From Candidatus Thiodiazotropha sp. (ex Epidulcina cf. delphinae) (GTDB lineage: Bacteria; Pseudomonadota; Gammaproteobacteria; Chromatiales; Chromatiaceae), in assembly GCA_025656505.1 (NCBI GenBank), contig JAHXHR010000022.1, forward strand, positions 1 to 36,624: a stretch of DNA of 36,624 nt, given 5' to 3'. Under the pieces are notes generated by a model. The model worked only from the letters and a program-made list of their open reading frames with translations. It was not told the DNA's origin and ran no database searches. Shown in pieces: positions 15,563-25,576 of this stretch. Position 1 is the stretch's first letter. Each line of letters starts with the position of its first letter. A program made the position numbers and the translations under genes.

Positions 15563-16441
15563 GTGACTCAATGGCAAATCATAGCGGAACATGTTACACA
15601 GACCACCGGGATGCCGTTCTATCCGTTGGAACCGAGGCACATAGGTGGTGGGTGCATCAATACGGGCGTGCGCCTGACCGATGGCGAGCGGGTCTATTTC
15701 GTCAAGCTCAACGGCGCTGCATTGTTGGATATGTTCGAGGCGGAATCGGACGGGCTCAAGGAGATGGCCGATGCAAGCGTCATTCGAGTGCCGAGTCCGC
15801 TATGCTGCGGACTGAGCAACGGCCAATCCTATCTGGTGATGGAGTTTATCGAGATGGGGCATGCGGGCCGAAGCGGCGGTGAATCGGCCGGCCGGCAACT
15901 CGCCGCCATGCATCGTGCTGCCCAGCCCCTTTTCGGATGGCGGCGAGACAATACCATCGGTTCGACACATCAACCGAATCAACAGCGCGACAACTGGATA
16001 GACTTTTGGCGTGAGCAACGCCTGGGGTTTCAACTGCAACTGGCAGCGCGAAACGGTTATCGCGGCGGCCTGCAGCGACAGGGTGAACGGCTGTTGGAGC
16101 GGTTTCACGTACTGATCGACCACCAGCCGCAGCCCTCATTACTGCATGGCGATCTCTGGGGGGGTAATCTGGCCTACGACCGAGAGGGCAACCCGGTCAT
16201 TTTCGATCCGGCGGTCTACTACGGCGATCGGGAGGCGGACCTGGCCATGACAGAGTTGTTCGGTGGTTTCGGTAATCACTTTTACGATGCCTATCGGGAG
16301 AGCCGGCCCTTATCTCCGGGCTACTCGACCCGCAAAAACCTCTACAACCTCTACCATATCCTCAACCATTTGAATCTCTTCGGTGGCGGCTACCTGGGTC
16401 AGGCGACATCGATGATCGACCGGCTGTTGGCGGAAGTGTAG
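15563..16441 (+). CDS. Fructosamine kinase/FN3K family protein
   Basis: A 292-aa protein of the fructosamine-3-kinase family, related to aminoglycoside phosphotransferases. Such kinases phosphorylate ketoamine sugar adducts on proteins or amines, promoting deglycation. Family motifs are IGGGCINTGVRL (ATP-binding loop), YFVKLN (catalytic Lys), the Brenner-type catalytic segment LLHGDLWGGN, and the metal-binding VIFDPAVYYGDREADLAM. The GTG at 15563 is chosen because a purine-rich GGGGGAGAG (15546-15553) precedes it; a TTG at 15518 is also in frame. It is divergent from priA and converges on hisC across a repeat fragment. Confidence 0.88.
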   Translation: MTQWQIIAEHVTQTTGMPFYPLEPRHIGGGCINTGVRLTDGERVYFVKLNGAALLDMFEAESDGLKEMADASVIRVPSPLCCGLSNGQSYLVMEFIEMGHAGRSGGESAGRQLAAMHRAAQPLFGWRRDNTIGSTHQPNQQRDNWIDFWREQRLGFQLQLAARNGYRGGLQRQGERLLERFHVLIDHQPQPSLLHGDLWGGNLAYDREGNPVIFDPAVYYGDREADLAMTELFGGFGNHFYDAYRESRPLSPGYSTRKNLYNLYHILNHLNLFGGGYLGQATSMIDRLLAEV

Positions 16442-16449
16442 TACGCGCA

Positions 16450-16542
16450 TTTCACCCGGCAGGTGAATAGGCAAATCGCAGTCAATAGTTTGCCTATCAG
16501 TAGTTTAGTATCAGGATGGAGCGGTCAACTGCGGTTTTTAGG
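16450..16542 (-). repeat. Family E1 fragment, copy B (left end only, inverted)
   Basis: Read on the minus strand, this segment matches the first 93 or so bases of copies A and D: it begins CCTAAAAACCGCAGTTGACC and runs to CACCTGCCGGGTGAA. The right half of the element and its inverted repeat are missing. It sits in the roughly 100-bp gap between the convergent fructosamine-kinase gene and hisC, with the element end 1 nt from the hisC stop. Confidence 0.75.
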
Positions 16543-16543
16543 A

Positions 16544-17599
16544 TCAAACCATTCCCTTCAGTATTGTAACGAGACGTTCGTTCTGATCCTGTGTGCCGAC
16601 GGTGATTCGCAGAAACCGGTCGATTCTCGGTTGCTTGAAGTGACGCACGATCACCCCCGCCCTGCGCAATTTCGCGGCGATTGTCTCTGCATCCAGTTCA
16701 GGGTGACGGGTAAACACAAAATTGGCTGCGGAGGGCAACACCAGGAAGCCTATCGCTCGTAACCCGGCAGTGAGCTGTTTGCGTGAGTCGATCACCTGTT
16801 GACAGGTTTGTCTGAAATAAGCGTCATCCTCAAATGAGGCGATCGCTGCCGCAGAGGCAAGCCGGTCGATCGGGTAGGAGTTGAAGCTGTCCTTGACCCG
16901 CTCCAGTCCTTCGATCAGCTCGGCGTCACCGATCGCCAATCCAATGCGTAAACCAGCCAGTGAACGGGATTTCGAGAGTGTCTGCGTCACCAGCAGATTG
17001 GGGTGGCGATCCACCAACTTTACCGCGCTCTCCCCGCCAAAATCGATATACGCCTCATCGACGACCACTACCGTGTCGCTGTTGTCGGCAAGTAACCGTT
17101 CGATCTCCATCAGTGGCAGCAGGCAGCCGGTCGGTGCATTTGGATTGGGGAAGATGACGCCGCCGTTGGGTTGAGCGTAACGGCTGACACGGAGTGAAAA
17201 ATCTTCCTCGAGGGGAACGGTCCGGTACTCGATGCCGTAGAGATTGCAATACACCGGATAAAAGCTGTAGGTGATATCCGGAAACAACAGCGGGCGGGAG
17301 TGTTGAAAGAGGGCGAAAAAGGTGTGCGCCAATACCTCATCAGAGCCGTTACCGACAAACACCTGTTCCGGTGTAACACCGTAGTAGTCAGCCACCACCT
17401 GACGCAGGGCCATTGAGGTGGGTTCGGGGTAGAGTCGCAGATTGTCACCCAGCCCATTCTGTATCGCCTCGATGACCCGGGGCGAAGGACCATAGGGATT
17501 TTCATTGGTGTTCAGCTTTAGCAGATTGTCGATCTTCGGCTGTTCGCCCGGTATATAGGGCGAGAGTCGGTTGACAATCGGGCTCCAGTAACGGCTCAT
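16544..17599 (-). CDS. hisC: Histidinol-phosphate aminotransferase
   Basis: A 351-aa class I/II PLP-dependent aminotransferase. HisC converts imidazole-acetol phosphate and glutamate to histidinol phosphate, a late step of histidine synthesis. Signatures are [12 protein letters not shown] (substrate-binding N-terminus), [18 protein letters not shown] (Asp/Tyr contacting PLP), the PLP lysine in [14 protein letters not shown], and a C-terminal RITVGT Arg. It lies downstream of hisD on the same strand but is separated from it by about 600 bp of repeat elements. It therefore probably relies on read-through or a new promoter. Confidence 0.95.
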   Translation of the reverse strand: MSRYWSPIVNRLSPYIPGEQPKIDNLLKLNTNENPYGPSPRVIEAIQNGLGDNLRLYPEPTSMALRQVVADYYGVTPEQVFVGNGSDEVLAHTFFALFQHSRPLLFPDITYSFYPVYCNLYGIEYRTVPLEEDFSLRVSRYAQPNGGVIFPNPNAPTGCLLPLMEIERLLADNSDTVVVVDEAYIDFGGESAVKLVDRHPNLLVTQTLSKSRSLAGLRIGLAIGDAELIEGLERVKDSFNSYPIDRLASAAAIASFEDDAYFRQTCQQVIDSRKQLTAGLRAIGFLVLPSAANFVFTRHPELDAETIAAKLRRAGVIVRHFKQPRIDRFLRITVGTQDQNERLVTILKGMV

Positions 17600-17629
17600 A
17601 CAGATGATCCTAAGTAGGGCTTTAAGCTA

Positions 17630-17782
17630 GTGTGGTGTAACGTATAAATTGCACCAATCAGCGAGACGCTAAGCCGTCATCTGCGCCCCGAAGGAAGTGC
17701 CCTTGGGGTGCTAGGCGCGTTCCGCCTGGTCTTGAGGCATTGACGGGCCTCTGATCGGTGCCGTTTATACGTTACACCACAC
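17630..17782. mobile_element. MITE-like element, family E4, in a CTAG target
   Basis: A 153-bp core bounded by TA. Including the CTAG on each side, the termini at 17627-17648 and 17764-17785 are perfect 22-bp inverted repeats (ends GTGTGGTGTAACGTATAAA). The similarity extends, with three mismatches, to about 36 bp. A CTAG target with TA duplication is what IS630-family elements typically generate, so mobilisation by such a transposase is a reasonable inference. There is no coding sequence. It lies 28 bp upstream of the hisC start. Confidence 0.85.
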
Positions 17783-17831
17783 TAGTGTATAAAAATATCC
17801 CGTTTCAGGTCGGGCACTCGCTATAAGCAGG

Positions 17832-17857
17832 CGTAGGGTGCGGCCCTGCCGCACCAT
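17832..17857. repeat. REP-like hairpin GTAGGGTGCGGC...GCCGCACC
   Basis: GGTGCGGC-CCT-GCCGCACC forms a perfect 8-bp stem preceded by GTAGG. The same unit occurs twice, inverted, inside element E3 (12111-12134 and 12222-12244), so it is a dispersed repeat unit in its own right. Confidence 0.6.
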
Positions 17858-17925
17858 GCCGCCCTGCCGCGAAACACCAGGGCGACGCTGAATCCTAAAT
17901 TATCAGGTTGACGGAGTACTTAGGG

Positions 17926-18072
17926 CTGCCCATTACCCACAAATATTTCCACCCTTTAAAAACAATGAGTTACAAACCATGCCCCTAACAGCCAACAAAA
18001 ATATGAACCTAACGAAAACAACAGGTTATGTCATGTCTGTTCCCATATTTCAGACTTATGGGTAATGGGCAG
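17926..18072. mobile_element. MITE-like element, family E6, with 8-bp target duplication
   Basis: A 147-bp element with 14-bp perfect terminal inverted repeats CTGCCCATTACCCA and TGGGTAATGGGCAG. It is flanked by a perfect 8-bp direct repeat ACTTAGGG (17918-17925 and 18073-18080). It is AT-richer than its surroundings and encodes no protein. Its right duplication overlaps the left terminus of element E5, so E6 inserted into the edge of an older E5 copy. Confidence 0.88.
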
Positions 18073-18077
18073 ACTTA

Positions 18078-18238
18078 GGGGGTGTTCTCAATCATCGTTC
18101 GCGGCGTGATTCCGGCCCTTTTCCGCGCTGGCGGCGTTGCGATTCGTTGCAATAGAATGACTATTGCGCCTCATCGCGCCTTGCCGGCACGAAAAATGAC
18201 TCAGAATCACGCTCACTCAGGTAATTGAGAACGCCCCC
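18078..18238. mobile_element. MITE-like element, family E5, overlapping the 3' end of hisD
   Basis: About 161 bp with inverted ends GGGGGTGTTCTCAAT and ATTGAGAACGCCCCC (one mismatch), each bordered by TA (18076-18077, 18239-18240). A central hairpin GCAATAG-aatga-CTATTGC is at 18149-18167. The element has no transposase. Its right end (18213-18238) is translated as the last residues of hisD. Confidence 0.8.
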
Positions 18239-19538
18239 TAGATTTAAAACGGTACTCCGCCGACCGGGCATGGGCGGTCAGTCCTTCGCCGCGCGCCATC
18301 ACGGAAGAGGTTCTCGCCAGGGTATCCGCCCCTTCAGGCGAGGCCATGATCAGGCTGGACCGTTTCTGGAAATCATACACCCCCAAAGGCGAAGAGAAGC
18401 GAGCGGTGCGAGAGGTCGGCAGCACGTGGTTGGGACCGGCGCAGTAGTCCCCCATGGCCTCAGCGGTGTATCTGCCCATGAAGATGGCTCCTGCATGGCG
18501 AATGCACTTGGCCATCGCCTGGGGATTCGCCACGGAGAGTTCGAGGTGTTCGGGAGCGATGTGGTTGGCCAGTTCAACAGCCTCATCCATATCCTTGACA
18601 TGGATCAGTGCGCCACGCACTCGCAGGGCGGCGGCAATGATCTCCCGGCGCTCCAGGGTTGGCAGGAGTTTGTCGATGCCGGCGGTTACCCGGCCGATGA
18701 AGGCTGCATCGGGACACAGCAGGATCGACTGGGCGTCTTCATCGTGCTCCGCCTGGGAGAAGAGATCCATGGCGATCCAGTCGGGATCGGTCTCACCGTC
18801 ACAGACAATCAGGATCTCCGATGGTCCCGCGATCATATCGATACCGACCTGGCCGAACACCGCCCGTTTGGCGGTTGCGACGTAGATATTGCCGGGTCCG
18901 ACGATCTTGTCTACCGGCGGTATGCTGTCGGTACCATAAGCCAGGGCCGCTACGGCCTGGGCGCCACCGACGGCAAACACCCTGTCGATCCCCGCCACAT
19001 GGGCTGCGGCCAGCACCAGTTCGTTGCGTTCACCGCCCGGTGTCGGGACCACCATGATCAGTTCAGCGACACCCGCGACCCTGGCGGGGATGGCGTTCAT
19101 CAGCACCGAAGAGGGATAGGCCGCCTTGCCGCCGGGCACATAGAGGCCGACGCTGTCGAGCGGGGTGATCTGCTGTCCCAGCAATGTGCCGTCCGGCTCG
19201 GTATATGACCAAGCGTCCGTGATCTGGTGTTCCGCATAGGCGCGGATACGGTTGGCGGAGATCTCCAGGGCCTGCTGTTGATCGGCCGGAATGGCATCCC
19301 ATGCCTGCTCAAGACGGTTCAGCGGGATCTCCAGGTCTGTCGCACTTTCAGCCTGCCAACGATCAAAGCGGTTGGTGAACTCGACCAGGGCCGTATCGCC
19401 TTTGCTTCTGATGTCGTCAATGATCTGATTGACCCTGTCATTGACGGCAGTGTCCGAGATCGATTCCCAGGCAAGCAGCACGTCGAGTTGTTGTTGAAAA
19501 TCACGGTCGCTGGTCGATAGTTGGCGGATTTCGCTCAT
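18213..19538 (-). CDS. hisD: Histidinol dehydrogenase
   Basis: A 441-aa zinc-dependent enzyme that oxidises histidinol to histidine in two NAD+-linked steps, the end of the pathway. Family motifs include [56 protein letters not shown] (metal-ligand Gln/His region), IAPEHLEL and [13 protein letters not shown]. The start ATG is 5 nt after hisG. The C-terminus is odd: the last eight codons (RGRSQLPE-stop) lie inside MITE-like element E5, so the native ending has been replaced. The replaced tail lies beyond the catalytic core, so activity is probably kept. Confidence 0.96.
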   Translation of the reverse strand: MSEIRQLSTSDRDFQQQLDVLLAWESISDTAVNDRVNQIIDDIRSKGDTALVEFTNRFDRWQAESATDLEIPLNRLEQAWDAIPADQQQALEISANRIRAYAEHQITDAWSYTEPDGTLLGQQITPLDSVGLYVPGGKAAYPSSVLMNAIPARVAGVAELIMVVPTPGGERNELVLAAAHVAGIDRVFAVGGAQAVAALAYGTDSIPPVDKIVGPGNIYVATAKRAVFGQVGIDMIAGPSEILIVCDGETDPDWIAMDLFSQAEHDEDAQSILLCPDAAFIGRVTAGIDKLLPTLERREIIAAALRVRGALIHVKDMDEAVELANHIAPEHLELSVANPQAMAKCIRHAGAIFMGRYTAEAMGDYCAGPNHVLPTSRTARFSSPLGVYDFQKRSSLIMASPEGADTLARTSSVMARGEGLTAHARSAEYRFKSRGRSQLPE

Positions 19539-19543
19539 GGTTA

Positions 19544-20197
19544 CTACCCTGTTGATTGATTGACGGCTTCCCGGAAGGCGTCAATCAACTGCGTGACCAA
19601 TACGTGCTTCATTTTCCAGGATGCCTTGTTGACCACCAGCCGGGAACTGATGTCGGTAATATGTTCGATGGGCACCAGGCCGTTGGCTTTGAGGGTATTG
19701 CCGCTCTCCACCAGGTCCACGATCAAATCGGCCAGGCCGACGATAGGGGCCAGTTCCATGGATCCATAGAGCTTGATGATCTCCACCTGTTCGCCTTTGG
19801 CGGCAAAAAAGCGCTGCGCGCTTTTTACATATTTAGTGGCGACCCGTAACCGTCCCTTGGCTTCGGCGGCGCCGGTGTTTGGATAGCCCGCCGTCATCAG
19901 GCGGCAACGGGCGATTTGCAGGTCCAAGGGCTCGTATAGACCCTCGCCACCGTGTTCCATCAACACGTCTTTACCCGCGATGCCCATGTCTGCCGCACCG
20001 TATTGGACGTAGGTAGGGACATCCGTGGCCCGGATAATCACCAGCTTCACCTGTTGGTGATTGGTGTCGAGGATCAGCTTACGGCTGGTCTCCGGGTCGT
20101 CCGACGGCTCAATGCCGGCGTGGGCCAACAGAGGCAGGCTCTGCTCGAAGATACGCCCTTTGGAAAGCGCGATGGTAATGGGTGCGTCAAATTTCAT
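19544..20197 (-). CDS. hisG: ATP phosphoribosyltransferase, short form
   Basis: A 217-aa short-form HisG, the first enzyme of histidine synthesis, which condenses ATP with PRPP. Motifs are [18 protein letters not shown], the [21 protein letters not shown] region, and the PRPP loop [16 protein letters not shown]. The short form lacks the C-terminal regulatory domain and normally requires HisZ, a HisRS-like paralogue, as its regulatory partner. No hisZ is in the window. The gene sits 70 bp after murA and 5 nt before hisD, in the same transcriptional direction. Confidence 0.95.
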   Translation of the reverse strand: MKFDAPITIALSKGRIFEQSLPLLAHAGIEPSDDPETSRKLILDTNHQQVKLVIIRATDVPTYVQYGAADMGIAGKDVLMEHGGEGLYEPLDLQIARCRLMTAGYPNTGAAEAKGRLRVATKYVKSAQRFFAAKGEQVEIIKLYGSMELAPIVGLADLIVDLVESGNTLKANGLVPIEHITDISSRLVVNKASWKMKHVLVTQLIDAFREAVNQSTG

Positions 20198-20267
20198 GGG
20201 TCGGTTTGCGTTTCGCGCGGTTGTAAAAATGGAAGGATAACAAATGATACGGATTACTGGGCAGGCA

Positions 20268-21617
<1,350 letters not shown>

Positions 21618-21669
21618 TTATCCTTAAATTCGTCGATATCGTCTCGTGTAGGGGGTGGATGGAGGGGCG

Positions 21670-22743
21670 TCAACGGCGGCTTAACGCTTGGCCGATGTAG
21701 GTCTTGATGGCAGCCTGGCCTGCATCGTCGATACTAGTGAATTCCACCCGGCTCAACCAGTTGTTTTCCTGTTTTTCGGTGTTGAGGATTTTTGCATAGA
21801 CGTGGCTGCTGTATTCGCTCATCAACGAAGTGCAGAGGGTGATGCGGATATCGGACAGGGTCTGCAACTCAAGGGGCAGATTGGCCAACAGACCATTGTA
21901 GCTGAGATCGACGGCCCGGCCGGAAAAACGCTGCGCCGAGATCTCTTTGTCTTGCAGTGTATGGAAGGTGATCGGGAAATCCACTGCGACACGCGGGCTG
22001 CGGCGCGATTCCACCCGGGGAACCTCCAGGTAACGCGGACGGGTCGTTGCAAGCAGCTCGTGGAGTGAGACCGGTAATTGCTTGCCTTTTACCTGTACCT
22101 GGTTCGGCGGTCCGCACTCGATATAATCCTTGGCCAGATTGCGTGAGCGTTCGCTTAGCAGCACCTGCCCGCGCAGGCTGTAGGCCTCTATGCGTGAGGC
22201 CAGGTTTACCTCATCTCCGATCACCGTGTACTCATGGTGGAGTTCGGAGCCGAGGTGTCCCGCCACAACCTGGCCGGTATTGATGCCGATGCCCATGAAG
22301 AGCCGCGGATAGCCGTGTTTGTTATTGTCAGCGTTAATCTCCGGCATGGCGCGTTGCATCTCGACCGCGCAGGCGACGGCCCGTTCCAGGTCGTCCTGTT
22401 TTTGCTCGGCCAGTCCGAACAGGGCCATGATCGAGTCGCCCATGAATTTATCGATGCGGCCGTCGAAGCGGAAGATGATTTCACACATCCTAGAGAAATA
22501 GAAGTTGAGAATCTCGATGATGACACGCGGTTGATAGCGCTCCGCAAGCGCGGTAAAACCGCGCAGATCGGAGAGCAGGATGGTAATCTGCTTGCTTTGT
22601 GGTTTTTCACTGCCTTGCGGAGGTTCATCCAAGGACTTGATCAAGGCCTGGTGCAGGCGGCTTCTCTGTATCGGCGAGAGTTGCATCTCGAGGGACTTGC
22701 CGACGGTATCGATGATCCTTTCGATCTCTTCAGCGTGCTTCAT
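21670..22743 (-). CDS. Class III nucleotide cyclase fused to a PilZ domain
   Basis: A 357-aa cytoplasmic protein with three parts. Residues 1-45 are a short helical region. Residues 50-235 are a class III adenylate/guanylate cyclase homology domain: metal-binding Asp59 (LLSDLRGFTAL) and Asp103 (FMGDSIMALFG), and transition-state Asn180/Arg184 (GDEVNLASRIE). A Lys at 99 and an Asp at 177 favour ATP over GTP. Residues 243-350 are a PilZ domain with the c-di-GMP motif intact: RxxxR at 247-251 (RRSPR) and DxSxxG at 279-284 (DLSYNG). The fusion suggests cAMP synthesis tuned by c-di-GMP; this is inference. The gene follows a degS-like gene on the same strand, 64 bp downstream. Confidence 0.85.
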   Translation of the reverse strand: MKHAEEIERIIDTVGKSLEMQLSPIQRSRLHQALIKSLDEPPQGSEKPQSKQITILLSDLRGFTALAERYQPRVIIEILNFYFSRMCEIIFRFDGRIDKFMGDSIMALFGLAEQKQDDLERAVACAVEMQRAMPEINADNNKHGYPRLFMGIGINTGQVVAGHLGSELHHEYTVIGDEVNLASRIEAYSLRGQVLLSERSRNLAKDYIECGPPNQVQVKGKQLPVSLHELLATTRPRYLEVPRVESRRSPRVAVDFPITFHTLQDKEISAQRFSGRAVDLSYNGLLANLPLELQTLSDIRITLCTSLMSEYSSHVYAKILNTEKQENNWLSRVEFTSIDDAGQAAIKTYIGQALSRR

Positions 22744-22807
22744 TCTTAGAAAACCCCTTGGCTGATTGTCATAGGACTGTGTTCAGTATAGTCAGCACAA
22801 GCACCGG

Positions 22808-23968
22808 TTACTTTTCGAGGGGCGGACGCTCCCCGGAAACGGTACCGAAATTAAATGGGGCGTTACCGCGCCAGCCGCCGATTTGCAGCCGTGCGCCGGG
22901 CGGTTGGCCGGCGATGAGTTGCATCAGTTGCTGGGAGTTCTCCAATAGGGTCTCGTTGATGCTTGTGATGACATCCCCCGGACGCAGCCCCGCCTTACTC
23001 GCCGGCCCATTCTCCTGCACGCCGGTGATCAGGATTCCGTCTTCGCTGTGCAGTCCGAAGGCCTCCGCCAGCTTTTCGGTGACGTCTTGGCCCTGAACGC
23101 CCAGCCAGCCCCTGACCACATGTCCGCTGTCGATCAGTTGGCGCATGATGCCGTCCGCCAGATCGAACGGTATGGCAAAGCCGATGCCGTGGGAACCGCC
23201 GGTCTTGGAAAAGATGGCGGTATTGATGCCGATCAGCTCTCCCCGGGCGTTCACCAGGGCGCCGCCTGAATTACCGGGATTGATGGCGGCATCGGTCTGG
23301 ATAAAGTTCTCGAAGGTGCTGATGCCCAGACGGGAGCGGCCGGTGGCGCTGATGATCCCCATGGTAACCGTTTGGCCGACCCCGAAAGGGTTGCCGATCG
23401 CCAATACCACATCGCCCACCTGCTGGTCACCGGATTTGCCCACCGGAATCGCCTGCAGCGTACTGTCAGTGTCTATTTTCAATACCGCAACATCGGATTC
23501 CGCATCGCTTCCCACGATGCTGACGCTAACGCTCCGTCCGTTGGCCAGTACGACTTTGATCTCGGCCGCCGCCTCGATGACATGGTGGTTGGTCAGCAGA
23601 TAGCCGTCCTCGGAGACGATAACGCCGGAGCCCAGACTGGTTTCCAGTCTTCGATGGGTCTGTTCCGGCAGCATATTGCCGAACAGGTGTTGCAGCAGTG
23701 GATCCTTGAAACGTATCGCATGAGATTCAGTGGTGATTTTGGCGGTGAAGATATTCACCACCGACGCCGCCGCCTTTTCAACCGCGTCCGCATAGGAAAA
23801 GGGACTGCTCCGGCGGGGTAGTGCGATAACCGAGGCCGATGCCCCGGGCGCCACGACCCCGTCAGGCGCGTTAACCCGCTCAGGGGCCATAAAAATCACC
23901 ACCAACGCCCCTACCAGACCGGCTGTCAGGGCTGTAAGCAACAGGGAAAGTAGTTTTCTCATACGCAT
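22808..23968 (-). CDS. Membrane-anchored DegS-like HtrA serine protease
   Basis: A 386-aa HtrA-family protease. An N-terminal hydrophobic segment (about 7-27) looks like a membrane anchor rather than a cleaved signal, as in DegS/AlgW. The trypsin-like domain carries the triad His129 (TNHHV), Asp159 (ESDVAV) and Ser234 (NPGNSGGAL). One PDZ domain follows (about 280-370, GWLGVQG and GPASKAGLRPGDVI). Single PDZ plus anchor is the DegS/AlgW architecture, which senses misfolded outer-membrane proteins and starts RseA cleavage. No rseA/rpoE is nearby, so the sigma-E link is by family only. No strong Shine-Dalgarno precedes ATG 23968. Confidence 0.92.
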   Translation of the reverse strand: MRMRKLLSLLLTALTAGLVGALVVIFMAPERVNAPDGVVAPGASASVIALPRRSSPFSYADAVEKAAASVVNIFTAKITTESHAIRFKDPLLQHLFGNMLPEQTHRRLETSLGSGVIVSEDGYLLTNHHVIEAAAEIKVVLANGRSVSVSIVGSDAESDVAVLKIDTDSTLQAIPVGKSGDQQVGDVVLAIGNPFGVGQTVTMGIISATGRSRLGISTFENFIQTDAAINPGNSGGALVNARGELIGINTAIFSKTGGSHGIGFAIPFDLADGIMRQLIDSGHVVRGWLGVQGQDVTEKLAEAFGLHSEDGILITGVQENGPASKAGLRPGDVITSINETLLENSQQLMQLIAGQPPGARLQIGGWRGNAPFNFGTVSGERPPLEK

Positions 23969-24017
23969 CGATTTGAGTAATCTAGCAACTCAGACTCTAT
24001 TTTCAGGCAAACATAGC

Positions 24018-24770
24018 ATGATTGATATTTTATCGCTCGAAACCTATTGCAACGAACTATTGTCGGTCGATGATTTTGACGATTACTGCCCAAACGGCCT
24101 GCAGGTCGAGGCTACGGAGCAGGTGACGAGACTGATGGCGGGGGTAACGGCCTGTCAGGCGCTGATCGAAGAGGCAGGGCGTTGGGGGGCGGATGCCCTG
24201 TTGGTCCACCATGGCTACTTCTGGCGGGGTGAGAGACTGCCTTTGCGTGGCCTCAAAGGTAGGCGAATCGGAGCCCTGTTTCAGCAACATACCGGTTTGT
24301 TGGCCTACCACCTGCCGTTGGATGCCCATCCGGTCTACGGTAACAATAGACAGTTGGGGAGCCGTTTGGGCTTTGCCGATGCGCAGGCTGCTCCGGTGGG
24401 CCGTTCCCTGATTTGGCAAATGCGCCTACCCCAACCCGTTTCCGCCGGAGATCTCGCACAGCGTTTGACCGACAGCCTGGGACGCAAACCGCTGCATATC
24501 GAGTCGAACCAGCGTCGGTTGCGGCGTATCGGTTGGTGTACGGGCGCCGCCCAGGGCGCTATCGAAGAGGCATCGGCGCTGGGCCTGGACGGCTACATTT
24601 CAGGAGAGATTTCCGAGCCCACGGTACATCTGGCCAGGGAGTTGGACATCCACTATTTTGCTGCGGGGCATCATGCCACCGAACGTTACGGCGTACAGGC
24701 CCTGGGGCGCCATCTGGCGGAACGGTTCGACCTCGCATACCGTTTCGTCGATATCGAAAATCCGGTATGA
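24018..24770 (+). CDS. Nif3-like dinuclear metal centre protein (YbgI family)
   Basis: A 250-aa Nif3/YbgI-family protein, proposed to bind two metal ions in a toroidal hexamer; its enzymatic role is unsettled. Conserved pieces are DYCPNGLQVE, the metal-ligand motif LLVHHGYFW, HLPLDAHPVYGNN, and GHHATERYG near the C-terminus. I start at ATG 24018 (MIDILSLETY), since the in-frame extension to 23973 adds residues outside the family fold. The gene is divergent from the DegS-like protease and precedes petABC; the same neighbourhood is frequent in gammaproteobacteria. Confidence 0.88.
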   Translation: MIDILSLETYCNELLSVDDFDDYCPNGLQVEATEQVTRLMAGVTACQALIEEAGRWGADALLVHHGYFWRGERLPLRGLKGRRIGALFQQHTGLLAYHLPLDAHPVYGNNRQLGSRLGFADAQAAPVGRSLIWQMRLPQPVSAGDLAQRLTDSLGRKPLHIESNQRRLRRIGWCTGAAQGAIEEASALGLDGYISGEISEPTVHLARELDIHYFAAGHHATERYGVQALGRHLAERFDLAYRFVDIENPV

Positions 24771-24979
24771 GCGACCCCCGTCTCGACCGAAGCGGGAAGC
24801 CTGATTGACGGGAGGAACTCGAAATGCGCCTTGACCGATAAGGCTGCATTGTGGAGAATACGCGGTTAATTTTTAGCGGTCCATTAAGATTTCTAATGTC
24901 CTGATAGGGGTAGCGCTGCGGAAGGGTTTTAGCGGGTCCGCTACAGCTCAGATTAAAGTACCGAGGGAGTCCTTGAGAT

Positions 24980-25576
24980 ATGAGCGCAGATGGCGTTGAT
25001 TTAAAAAAGCGGCGTAGCCTTACGCTTGCAACCAGTGCGGTCGGGGCGGTCGGCGCCGGTTTCGTGATCTATCCGTTCCTGGCGGCCTGGGCCCCCAGTG
25101 AGAAAGCCAAGGCGGCGGGAGCGCCGGTCGAGGCCGATATCGGCAAGCTCGAGCCGGGTCAGCTAATGCGGGTCAAATGGCGCGGCAAGCCGGTCTGGGT
25201 CGTCCATCGCACCGAACAAAATCTGCAGGATCTGCCGACCCTGGACGGTGTGCTGCTCGATCCCGCTTCGGACGATGCCGGTCAGCAGCCCGACTACTGT
25301 AAAAACGCCACTCGTTCCGTGAAGGGTAAGTACTTGATTGCGGTCGGCATCTGCACCCATTTGGGCTGCTCGCCCACCTATCGCCCGGAAGTGGCTCCTG
25401 AGGATCTTGGCGCCGAGTGGAAAGGCGGATTCTTCTGTCCCTGTCACGGCTCCCGATTCGATCTGGCAGGCCGGGTCTACGCCGGCGTGCCGGCGCCGAA
25501 GAATTTGGAGATCCCCCCCTACCAGTATCTGTCCGAGACCAAGATCCTGGTCGGTGCCGATGGAGGAGCAGCCTGA
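24980..25576 (+). CDS. petA: Ubiquinol-cytochrome c reductase Rieske iron-sulfur subunit
   Basis: A 198-aa Rieske protein of the cytochrome bc1 complex, which takes one electron from ubiquinol at the Qo site. The N-terminus is a twin-arginine-like uncleaved anchor ([16 protein letters not shown], then hydrophobic). Cluster box 1 is CTHLGC (ligands Cys125 and His127) and box 2 is CPCHGS (ligands Cys153 and His156). Cys130 and Cys155 form the usual disulfide. GAGGGAGT precedes ATG 24980. The stop overlaps petB as TGATG. It is the first gene of petABC. Confidence 0.97.
   Translation: MSADGVDLKKRRSLTLATSAVGAVGAGFVIYPFLAAWAPSEKAKAAGAPVEADIGKLEPGQLMRVKWRGKPVWVVHRTEQNLQDLPTLDGVLLDPASDDAGQQPDYCKNATRSVKGKYLIAVGICTHLGCSPTYRPEVAPEDLGAEWKGGFFCPCHGSRFDLAGRVYAGVPAPKNLEIPPYQYLSETKILVGADGGAA

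Noticed and set aside
15309-15640. Minus-strand gene in the priA to fructosamine-kinase spacer
   Set aside because: Two overlapping open frames exist, but there is no start signal, no domain and no conserved context. It overlaps the upstream region of the plus-strand gene.
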